Source of the DNA: CAYQTO01 sp964420455
Lineage (GTDB): Bacteria; Sumerlaeota; Sumerlaeia; SLMS01
Direction: 5' to 3'
Length of the DNA: 12,451 nt
NCBI GenBank assembly: GCA_964420455.1
Contig: CAYQTO010000109.1
Location: forward strand, 1 to 12,451
Positions 6,572 to 12,451 of the stretch are shown here, piece by piece. Both the position numbers and the translations under genes were made by a program. Each line of letters begins with the position of its first letter. Within the stretch, counting starts at the first letter, position 1. The notes under the pieces are model-generated. The model was not told where the DNA came from, searched no databases, and worked only from the letters and a program-made list of their open reading frames with translations.

Positions 6572-7456
6572 ATGCGGTTGGCGATCCTGTGTTCGTCGGA
6601 TGCGGGGCGGCTGAACGAGGCGCAGGAGTTTGGCTTCGATGCGATCCAGCTGCGCGTGGGGCCCGAGTACCCGATCGATCCGGTGACGGGTAGCCTGGAC
6701 AAGGCGCACGAGGTGGCGCGGGATCTCAAGCACCGCGGCCTCGCGGTCGTGGGGCTTGGCTGCTACCGCAATGTGCTGGATCCCGACCCGCAAGTCCGCG
6801 AGGCCGACCGCGCCCGCGTCCGCACCACCATCCGCATGGCCGCGGAAGTCTTCCAAGCGCCGGTCGTCAGCGTCTTCGCGGGCCGCCACCCGGACCTCAC
6901 CATCGAGGAGAACATCCCCCTCTTTCGCGACGCCTGGGAGCCCCTCGCCGACGAGGCCGGCGCCGCCGGCGTCCGCCTCGCCTTCGAAAACTGCACCATG
7001 TTCCGCGGCTACCCCCTGCGCGGCATCAATATGAGCCACAGTCCGCATGCCTACCGGCTCATGTTCGAGGCGCTCCCCCACCCCGCCCTCGGCATCGAGT
7101 TCGATCCCAGCCACTGTGTGAAGCAGCGCATCGGCATCTCCGCCTTTCTGGACGAATTCCGCGGCCGCCTGCTGAGCTTTCACGCGAAGGACCACGAGCG
7201 ATTGCCGGAGATGGAGCAAATCCATGGATGCTTCGATGTGCGTTGCTCGCGGGATCGCTATCCGGGGCGGGGGTCCATCGACTTCGTTGGGGTGTTCCGC
7301 AGGCTTGGCGAAATCGGCTATACGGGCCCCATCGTCATGGAGGCGGAGCGGGATGCCGACGCCGTGGACCCGGAGACCGAGCGGCGCCTGAAGCGAAGCA
7401 GCGCGGCGTACCTCCGCGAGTGCCTCGGGAAAGCGGCGGCGAAGCCGGCCCCATGA
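6572..7456 (+). CDS. sugar phosphate isomerase/epimerase-like TIM-barrel protein (xylose isomerase-like/AP-endonuclease 2 superfamily)
   Basis: The 294-residue protein is the right size for this superfamily. These are cytoplasmic TIM barrels that use a divalent metal to isomerise or epimerise sugars or related polyols. Strand-end metal ligands are visible: E139 (LAFENC), D178 with H181 (GIEFDPSHC), H204 (LLSFHAKD) and E257 (IVMEAER). The terminal barrel strand GPIVMEAE and the preceding GRGSIDFVGVFRRLGEIGYTG are characteristic of the family. A G-rich GGGGGTGG (6561-6568) sits just before the ATG. The stop overlaps the following glycosyltransferase start (ATGA), so the two are translationally coupled, pointing to a sugar-supplying or glycan-modifying role. 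The substrate cannot be read from the sequence. The tail after residue 262 is charged and Ala-rich. Confidence 0.9.
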   Translation: MRLAILCSSDAGRLNEAQEFGFDAIQLRVGPEYPIDPVTGSLDKAHEVARDLKHRGLAVVGLGCYRNVLDPDPQVREADRARVRTTIRMAAEVFQAPVVSVFAGRHPDLTIEENIPLFRDAWEPLADEAGAAGVRLAFENCTMFRGYPLRGINMSHSPHAYRLMFEALPHPALGIEFDPSHCVKQRIGISAFLDEFRGRLLSFHAKDHERLPEMEQIHGCFDVRCSRDRYPGRGSIDFVGVFRRLGEIGYTGPIVMEAERDADAVDPETERRLKRSSAAYLRECLGKAAAKPAP

Positions 7457-9738
7457 AGGACCAATCGGCGGAAGGAGCCGGCCCGTTCCCCTGGAAAGCG
7501 GTGCTGGGCATGACCGCCCTTGTGGCAACGGCGCGCTTCGCGACCCTCGGCGAGGAGTCGCCCTGGCTCGACGAAATCACCAACTGGCAGATCGCCAGCG
7601 AACACGGCCTCGCGCCACGGACCGGCAGCGCCCACCAGGCCACGTATATCAGCCAGGCGATGGGCATCGCCCTTTTCGGAGACACCCCATGGGGGCTGCG
7701 GGCGTATGCGGCGGTATTCGCCACGGCGGCGGGATTCGCGGTGGTGGCCGCGGCGGGGCGGCTCGCTGGCGCCACAGGCGCGCTGACCGCCGGACTTGTC
7801 TATACCCTGCTGCCGATTGCCCACTACTACGGCCAGGACGCGAATCACTACGCACCGCTGCTGGTCGGCGGAACCCTGGCCGCCATCGGTGTTCCCCTCA
7901 CGGTGGGCTCCTCCCCCGGGCGATGGCCGTGGTTGTTGGTGTTGCTGGGTCTGCTCGGGGGAACCTGGCTGTTTCACCCGATCGGGCTGCTGGCGGCGGC
8001 GGCGCTGGCACTGGTAGCTTGGGGGTGGCTGTTGGCGCACTCCGATATTGTGCGTCCGTCGGCGCTTGAACCGCGCACGGCACGGCTTGTCTATACGCTC
8101 GTGGGACTTGCGCTGTTGCTCGCGGCGCTGATGGCCGGCGGCGACAGGCTTGCGGCGCTTTGGAATGCCCCGGCCGCGGGGGGGCGCGATCCCGGCGCCG
8201 ATCCGGAATTCTGGGCGCTCTTTCTTGCCAGCTACTTCGGAGCCGTCTATCTTTATAGCTGGGCCGACATCCTCCTCGGAATCGCAGGCAGTGCGCTCGC
8301 CCTCGCCGGAGTGGCAGGGCTGTGGCGCGGGGAACATACCCGCTGGTGGGCGGTCGGAATCATGGGGACGGTCGCGCTCTGCGGCGGAACGTTTCTCGTC
8401 ATTTCAGTAAAGCAGTACTTCTCCCCAAGATATACAATCGGCATCACGGGGCCGCTCGTGCTCGCGGTCACGATCGGGGCAATTTGGGCCTGGAGGACAA
8501 CCGCCGGTAGAATCGTGGTGGTGGTCGCCGGAGCCCTGTTTCTCTGGCGGGCGGGCGTGTGGCACGCCACGCGGCTGTCGGGCGACTTCCAGCCCTCGCA
8601 CGAGGCAATCGCATGGATTGGCGAGAACCTTCCGCAGGGCGGCGTGGTTGTGACCCGGCACCGCTACTCTTCCCTGGCGACGCGGTTCCTGTGGACTCGC
8701 GAAGGCCTGCCTCCCGACGCCCTCGTCGCGGGGACCCACCGAACCGGCAGCTCGGTCCCCATCGTCCAGCAGATCCGTGAGCTCGCCCAGGACCATGAAG
8801 TCTGGTTCGTGTCCCTTCTGGAGGACCAGGAGCGAACGGCGTTCGCCTTTTCCCAGTGGCTGGACGGGCACACGGAGGTGATTGCGTCGTTTCCCTCGAG
8901 CGCAGCCGACGCGTTTGTCCCGATCGACTGGGGGATCGACGTCCGGCGGGTGGTCCGCATGGAGCCCCCGGCCTGGCCCCGGCCGGGAAATGTCGTGTCC
9001 GACGCCGGGCCCGAGACGCGCATCGACCCTTCCGCGCGGTGGGAAGGGCAGCCGGCACTCCGGCTGGAGCCCGGCGCCAGTGGCGTCTATACGATCCCAC
9101 CGGATGGCGAAGGAGCGGTGGGCATCCAGGGGGTGCTTCCTCCCCTCGGGCTGGCCGTGCTGGTGCTTTCGCAAGCCGATGGCACGCCCCACTTTTTCGC
9201 GTGGTCCAACCCGTCGACCAGCTTCCTCCGGGAGACGGTCTCCCTCCGCGGGGCGAGCGCCACCACCGCCCATCGGCTCGAGGTCGTGGCTCTTGGCGGC
9301 GACGAGGGCGTCCATATCCTCACGATCGGCCCTGCCAATGGAGGGGCGCGTCCGCTCCACCGACTCGAGCCCCTTCTGATCGGCGAGGAAACGTCGTTCG
9401 CAATTGGGGCCGACGGCGACCTGGCGCCCGGACCCATGCCCCTCACGAGGTCGTTGACCTTTCCCCCGGGGCGGACCGTGGTGCTCCTCCAGACCGTCTA
9501 TACAGACGGTCTGGGTGATCGCCTGCTCGAGGTGATGCTGGAGGAGGGCGGGCGCACGTCGCGCCTCGGGCGGGTCAACTGGCTGGCCATGCCCAGAACG
9601 ATGGGTCGGCTCCTGCCTCCGTCTTCAGGGGAAGCCACCCTGCGGTTGGAACTTCGCCCCCAGGTTTCCTTTCACCCTCGCGGCGCGGAACTCACCATCG
9701 GGCCGACGGTGATCCTGCTGGCGGAGGAAGCTCCATGA
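7453..9738 (+). CDS. GT-C membrane glycosyltransferase (ArnT/PMT-like) with large C-terminal extracytoplasmic domain
   Basis: The 761-residue protein should transfer a sugar from a polyprenyl-phosphate donor at the outer face of the inner membrane. Residues 14-375 are hydrophobic with about ten likely membrane helices. The first outer loop carries SPWLDEI (D40-E41), the acidic motif of PMT/ArnT-type GT-C enzymes, and HYYGQDANHYAPL (124-136) matches the family's second loop motif (Y-x-Q-(D/E)-A-x-x-Y). QYFSPRYTIGITGPL (341-355) matches the usual P-R-Y segment. Residues about 385-761 are soluble and beta-rich, with no recognised domain. I chose ATG 7453 because it overlaps the previous stop as ATGA and leads directly into the first membrane segment. 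An in-frame ATG at 7228 lies deep inside the isomerase gene and encodes Arg/Gly-rich shadow sequence. Four copies of GTCTATAC encode VYT at residues 116, 213, 545 and 682; the last forms a strong hairpin. Acceptor and sugar are unknown. Confidence 0.88.
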   Translation: MKDQSAEGAGPFPWKAVLGMTALVATARFATLGEESPWLDEITNWQIASEHGLAPRTGSAHQATYISQAMGIALFGDTPWGLRAYAAVFATAAGFAVVAAAGRLAGATGALTAGLVYTLLPIAHYYGQDANHYAPLLVGGTLAAIGVPLTVGSSPGRWPWLLVLLGLLGGTWLFHPIGLLAAAALALVAWGWLLAHSDIVRPSALEPRTARLVYTLVGLALLLAALMAGGDRLAALWNAPAAGGRDPGADPEFWALFLASYFGAVYLYSWADILLGIAGSALALAGVAGLWRGEHTRWWAVGIMGTVALCGGTFLVISVKQYFSPRYTIGITGPLVLAVTIGAIWAWRTTAGRIVVVVAGALFLWRAGVWHATRLSGDFQPSHEAIAWIGENLPQGGVVVTRHRYSSLATRFLWTREGLPPDALVAGTHRTGSSVPIVQQIRELAQDHEVWFVSLLEDQERTAFAFSQWLDGHTEVIASFPSSAADAFVPIDWGIDVRRVVRMEPPAWPRPGNVVSDAGPETRIDPSARWEGQPALRLEPGASGVYTIPPDGEGAVGIQGVLPPLGLAVLVLSQADGTPHFFAWSNPSTSFLRETVSLRGASATTAHRLEVVALGGDEGVHILTIGPANGGARPLHRLEPLLIGEETSFAIGADGDLAPGPMPLTRSLTFPPGRTVVLLQTVYTDGLGDRLLEVMLEEGGRTSRLGRVNWLAMPRTMGRLLPPSSGEATLRLELRPQVSFHPRGAELTIGPTVILLAEEAP
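9489..9514. repeat. perfect 11-bp inverted repeat (hairpin) around a GTCTATAC copy inside the glycosyltransferase gene
   Basis: CCAGACCGTCT (9489-9499) and AGACGGTCTGG (9504-9514) are exact reverse complements, separated only by the tetraloop ATAC. The iterated octamer occupies 9496-9503, running from the left arm through the loop. It is fully coding (QTVYTDG, residues 680-686). It is not followed by a T-tract, so it is not an ordinary intrinsic terminator. Confidence 0.9.
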
Positions 9739-11285
9739 CGCGTGCAGAGAGATGGGCCGTTGGTCTCGTCGGTGCGCTGGCGGCCGTGTCGCTGGTGGCA
9801 GGGCTCTGGCGCGCGGCGCCGGACACGGTCGACGATGCGTATATCACCTTCCGGGCCGTGGCGAACTTCCTCGACGGCGAAGGCCTCGGCTTTAACCCGG
9901 GCGAGCCGGTCGAGTGCTTCTCCAACCCGTTGCTTGTGCTGCTGTTGATCCCCTCGATGGGGATGGGGATCCCTCCCGAGGCATTTACCTTCGTGCTCGG
10001 GCTGCTGGCCCACGCCGCAACGGTGATCGTGGTGGGGCGGGCGGCATGGCTGCTGACGGAGTCCCCGGTGATGGCGTGGTCGCTGGCGGCCGCGGCGCTG
10101 GGATGGTTTCCGCTCCTGTACTATGGCGTGACGGGCCTGGAGACAGGGCTGTTCGCGGCGTTGATCGTCGCCGCTGCGTGGAGGGCGGCGGGCGTGGGCG
10201 GTATAGACGCCGTGGGGGCACTGCTGTGGCTGGGGGTGGCGCTGTCGCGGCCCGAGGCGCCCCTGTATCCGCTCGCGATGGGGGTGGCCGTGCTGGCGGT
10301 GCTGCGGGGGCGCGACCGCGCGGTTTCCTTCGGCTGGCTCGTGGCGGTCGGTCTTGTCTATACAGCATTTCTTGGCCTGCGGTGGTGGTATTATGGCGAG
10401 GTGGTACCGAATACCTTTCACGCCAAGCCCCCCGGGTCGGCGGACCTGGACCCGAACACTTCGGCGGCCTGGGCATCGATGCAGTATGTCGGCCTGTTCG
10501 TTTGGATTCTGGGTGGTGCGGCACCGCTGCTGGCGGCGTGGGGAGTCGTTGGGGGGATTCGCGACTGGAAAGTGGCGGCGTTTGCGGCACCGCTCGGCGC
10601 GGGGCTTTTCTTCGGCGTCTATACGGGGGGCGACTGGTTTCCGGCCGCCCGCTATTTGGTACCGGTGGCGCCTGTGATACTCGTGCTGGCGGGAGCGGGG
10701 GCGGCGCGGCTGCCTGTACGGTGGCGGGAGGGGTCCGGCGGCGCGCTCCTGGCAACGGGACTCGCCACGACGGTCCTTACCGGATCAACGACGGTCCTCG
10801 CCGAATTCATCACCCAGCGCCCCTACTACCCGTACCATGTGATGAACAGCCGGGACGGCCGCGAGACGGGGATCTGGATCAGGGAAAACCTGCCGCCGGA
10901 GGCAACGATCGCTGCCTACCGGATCGGGGCGGTTGGGTACTTTGGCGACCGGGAGATCATCGACCTGTTCGGGTTGATCCATCGCGACATTGGCCGCGCC
11001 GTCGGCAACGCGGAGGGCTACCATCCATCCCAACGATTCGGGGCGGACGTTCCGTCTATACGCGATGCGGTGCTTGCCCGCGACCCCGATGCAATCCTGC
11101 TCGTGGCTACTGCGCGGTTTGCCCAGCCTCCCTCGTTTCCCCTCTATGGGAAGACCTGGATGCTGGTAAGGCGTTTCCCGCAGGGACGCGACCAGGAGTT
11201 TGTGCTCTACATCGACGCGGCTCTGGTGGGCGTTCAGGGCGCCGCAACGAGCGCCTCTTCACCCGGTTCCGGCAACAACTCGTAG
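9735..11285 (+). CDS. GT-C membrane glycosyltransferase, DDAYITFR type
   Basis: The 516-residue multi-pass protein starts at an ATGA overlap with the upstream glycosyltransferase. After a first membrane helix (residues 8-26) the outer loop has DTVDDAYITFR (D33-D34) and GLGFNPGEPVECFSNPLLV. This is the hallmark of bacterial GT-C enzymes of the arabinofuranosyltransferase-like/PMT-like group that take polyprenyl-phosphate sugars. About nine to ten further hydrophobic segments reach roughly residue 350. The remaining C-terminal part is soluble (for example REIIDLFGLIHRDIG near 405-420), as in homologues with an extracytoplasmic lid. Together with the preceding gene it suggests successive sugar additions to an envelope glycan, glycolipid or protein. 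Four copies of GTCTATAC lie within it (three sense, one antisense). The last 52 bp overlap the 3' end of mqnC on the other strand. Confidence 0.87.
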   Translation: MTRAERWAVGLVGALAAVSLVAGLWRAAPDTVDDAYITFRAVANFLDGEGLGFNPGEPVECFSNPLLVLLLIPSMGMGIPPEAFTFVLGLLAHAATVIVVGRAAWLLTESPVMAWSLAAAALGWFPLLYYGVTGLETGLFAALIVAAAWRAAGVGGIDAVGALLWLGVALSRPEAPLYPLAMGVAVLAVLRGRDRAVSFGWLVAVGLVYTAFLGLRWWYYGEVVPNTFHAKPPGSADLDPNTSAAWASMQYVGLFVWILGGAAPLLAAWGVVGGIRDWKVAAFAAPLGAGLFFGVYTGGDWFPAARYLVPVAPVILVLAGAGAARLPVRWREGSGGALLATGLATTVLTGSTTVLAEFITQRPYYPYHVMNSRDGRETGIWIRENLPPEATIAAYRIGAVGYFGDREIIDLFGLIHRDIGRAVGNAEGYHPSQRFGADVPSIRDAVLARDPDAILLVATARFAQPPSFPLYGKTWMLVRRFPQGRDQEFVLYIDAALVGVQGAATSASSPGSGNNS

Positions 11286-12367
11286 AAGAAGTTGCGCCGT
11301 CGCGGGGTGAAACCTGCCTCGGCGACAAGCCGCCGGAGCATGTCCTCGTTCATGCGGAAATTGGCCCCGGCTGCGCGGACGACATTTTCCTCGATCATGA
11401 TCGAGCCCATGTCGTCGCACCCATAGAAGAGCGACACTTGGCCGATGCGGCCGCCCTGCGTCACCCAGGACGACTGGATGTGCTGGATGTTGTCGATGTA
11501 GAGGCGGGCAATGGCGGTCGTGCGGAGGTAGTCCCAGGAGCCGACCTCCTTGAGGTCGAGGCGGTCGGCGAGGGCGGTGTGCTCGGGCTGGAAGGTCCAG
11601 TCGATGAAGGCGGTAAAGCCGCCGGTCTCGTCCTGGAGTTCGCGATAGCGGCGGAAGGTCTCGACGCGTTCCGCCAGGGTCTCGACGTGACCGAACATCA
11701 TGGTGGCGGTGCTGCGTCCGCCGAGCTTGTGCCAGGTGCGATGGACGTCGAGCCATTCCTCCGTGTTGCACTTGCCGCGGGTGAGTTCTTCGCGGACGCG
11801 GTCGACGAGGATCTCGGCGCCGCCACCGGGAATGGAATCGAGGCCGGCTTCCTTGAGCGCTGTCAGCACCTCGTCGTAGGAAAGGCGGTTGATGCGGGAG
11901 AAGGCGTGAATTTCAGGGGCGCTGAAGCCGTGGATGTGGATGCCGAATTCGGCCTTCATCCACTGGAGCATGTCGACATACCAATCGAGCTTGAGCTTGG
12001 GGTGCATGCCTCCCTGGAGGAGGAGCTGGTTGCCGCCAAGGGCCTGGGTTTCCTCGATTTTCTGGCGGAGCTCCTCGCGACTGAGCACGTAGGACTCCGG
12101 GTCGCCGATCTTACGATAGAAGGCGCAGAAGTCGCAGGTTGCGAGGCAGACGTTTGTGTAGTTGACGTTGCGATCGATGATGTAGCTGACGACACGCGAG
12201 GGGTTGAGCTTTCGGCGCATGGCGTGGGCTGCCATGGAAAGCTCGGGCAGATCGGCCTCGTGAAAGAGCGCGAGGGCCTCCTCGTCTCCGAGGCGTTTGC
12301 CGGCGAGAACGTCGTCAAGAATGGTAGTCACGGACTGGGTCATGATCGCGGTGGCTGCTCCTTGCAT
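11234..12367 (-). CDS. mqnC: cyclic dehypoxanthinyl futalosine synthase MqnC (radical SAM)
   Basis: MqnC cyclises dehypoxanthine futalosine in the futalosine route to menaquinone. The 377-residue product matches the family in length. The [4Fe-4S]-binding CxxxCxxC lies at C74, C78 and C81 (NYTNVCLATCDFCAFYR). Other family signatures are GGNQLLLQGGMHP, HGFSAPEI, AGLDSIPGGGAEILVDRVR, TATMMFGHVET, ELQDETGGFTAFIDWTFQPE and DNIQHIQSSWVTQGG...DMGSIMIEENVV. SIPGGGAEILVDR and the DETGGFTAFI segment favour MqnC over MqnE or CofH. I chose ATG 12367 because GAGGG stands 6 bases upstream; an alternative ATG at 12343 (residue 9) has its AAGGAG about 14 bases away. No other mqn gene is in the window. The 3' end overlaps the converging glycosyltransferase gene by 52 bp. 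Presence of the gene implies menaquinone-based respiration. Confidence 0.94.
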   Translation of the reverse strand: MQGAATAIMTQSVTTILDDVLAGKRLGDEEALALFHEADLPELSMAAHAMRRKLNPSRVVSYIIDRNVNYTNVCLATCDFCAFYRKIGDPESYVLSREELRQKIEETQALGGNQLLLQGGMHPKLKLDWYVDMLQWMKAEFGIHIHGFSAPEIHAFSRINRLSYDEVLTALKEAGLDSIPGGGAEILVDRVREELTRGKCNTEEWLDVHRTWHKLGGRSTATMMFGHVETLAERVETFRRYRELQDETGGFTAFIDWTFQPEHTALADRLDLKEVGSWDYLRTTAIARLYIDNIQHIQSSWVTQGGRIGQVSLFYGCDDMGSIMIEENVVRAAGANFRMNEDMLRRLVAEAGFTPRRRNFFYELLPEPGEEALVAAP

Positions 12368-12451
12368 GAACGGCCCTCAGTGTGGCGTCCAAATGCGGGA
12401 AATGCAAGGCTGACGCCAGCCCGTGGGGGGGCAGCCGGGCTAAAGGCGTTT
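12368..12451. other. upstream region of mqnC at the window edge
   Basis: These 84 bp hold no supported gene. A small GGCTG-ACGC-CAGCC stem (12408-12421) is visible. On the minus strand TTGCAT (12402-12407) and CACACT (12379-12384) are spaced 17 bp but match promoter consensus poorly. The true promoter may lie beyond the edge. Confidence 0.35.
12374..12378 (-). promoter_or_regulatory. ribosome binding site deciding the mqnC start
   Basis: Read on the minus strand, GAGGG lies 6 bases before ATG 12367, better placed than the AAGGAG found upstream of the internal ATG at 12343. Confidence 0.55.

Larger units (their letters stand above)
488..11061. repeat. iterated octamer GTCTATAC, 12 dispersed copies
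   Basis: On the plus strand GTCTATAC starts at 488, 7798, 8089, 9085, 9496, 10356, 10617 and 11054. Its complement GTATAGAC starts at 2791, 3130, 3808 and 10201. All copies are inside coding genes; ten are on the sense strand and two (488, 10201) antisense. None lies in 3816-7797 or after 11061. The motif is nearly palindromic (GTnTAnAC). The base before it is C or T in 11 of 12 copies, and CTT precedes it four times. Chance expectation for both strands is about 0.4 copies at equal base use and about 0.1 at this GC content. Confidence 0.9.

Noticed and set aside
7316..7323. GGCTATAC as a further copy of the iterated octamer
   Set aside because: One mismatch; kept out of the count so that the tally contains exact copies only. 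Partial matches at about 5950 and 8245 were excluded for the same reason.
7228..7452. Upstream extension of the first glycosyltransferase to an ATG at 7228
   Set aside because: It would lie wholly within the isomerase gene in another frame and adds Arg/Gly-rich sequence; ATGA overlap at 7453 is the natural start.
9489..9514. Intrinsic terminator
   Set aside because: Strong stem but no following T-run and it lies in the middle of an intact reading frame.
1..12451. CRISPR array, tRNA/rRNA, insertion sequence, phage or toxin-antitoxin genes
   Set aside because: No regularly spaced direct repeats, cloverleaf, transposase or other mobile-element signature was found on either strand.

Overview
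The window is GC-rich (roughly two-thirds G+C by eye) and gene-dense. It comes from an uncultivated-type Gram-negative bacterium. The combination of a GspG-like prepilin with the VPNFLEA...RAKVSRVKADLRT signature, a homocysteine-methyltransferase/MTHFR fusion, GT-C glycosyltransferases and futalosine-pathway menaquinone synthesis suggests the Sumerlaeota/Hydrogenedentota/PVC neighbourhood. That placement is an inference from protein style only. No tRNA, rRNA, CRISPR array, insertion sequence or phage gene is visible.

Layout. (1) Positions 1-1336, minus strand: the N-terminal 445 codons of the primary sigma factor RpoD, cut by the window edge in region 2. (2) A 302-bp divergent intergenic region. 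(3) Positions 1639-2229, plus: a GspG-like prepilin. (4) Positions 2226-4247, minus: a 673-residue protein with a TolB/FlgO-like N-terminal domain and TPR repeats; it converges on the prepilin gene and the two stop codons share one CTAG. (5) A 139-bp divergent regulatory gap containing a perfect inverted repeat beside a TTGACA box. (6) Positions 4387-11285, plus: a probable five-gene operon. It encodes a homocysteine methyltransferase-like/MTHFR fusion, an 81-residue acidic membrane protein, a xylose-isomerase-like TIM barrel, and two GT-C membrane glycosyltransferases. Gaps are 5 and 14 bp, followed by two ATGA overlaps. (7) Positions 11234-12367, minus: MqnC (menaquinone via futalosine), overlapping the last glycosyltransferase tail-to-tail by 52 bp.

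How the genes work together. The sugar isomerase-like enzyme and the two GT-C enzymes are translationally coupled and probably contribute to an envelope glycan. The MTHFR fusion at the head of the operon supplies methyl-folate chemistry and has its own candidate operator. Its homocysteine-methyltransferase half has lost all three zinc-binding cysteines.

The most unusual signal is not a gene. The octamer GTCTATAC occurs 12 times (both strands counted) in 12.45 kb, where about 0.1-0.4 copies would be expected. All copies lie inside genes, in three different reading relationships, and one sits on the loop of a perfect 11-bp-stem hairpin. This looks like a genome-wide iterated motif (uptake-sequence-, HIP1- or Chi-like) that I do not recognise from any described system.
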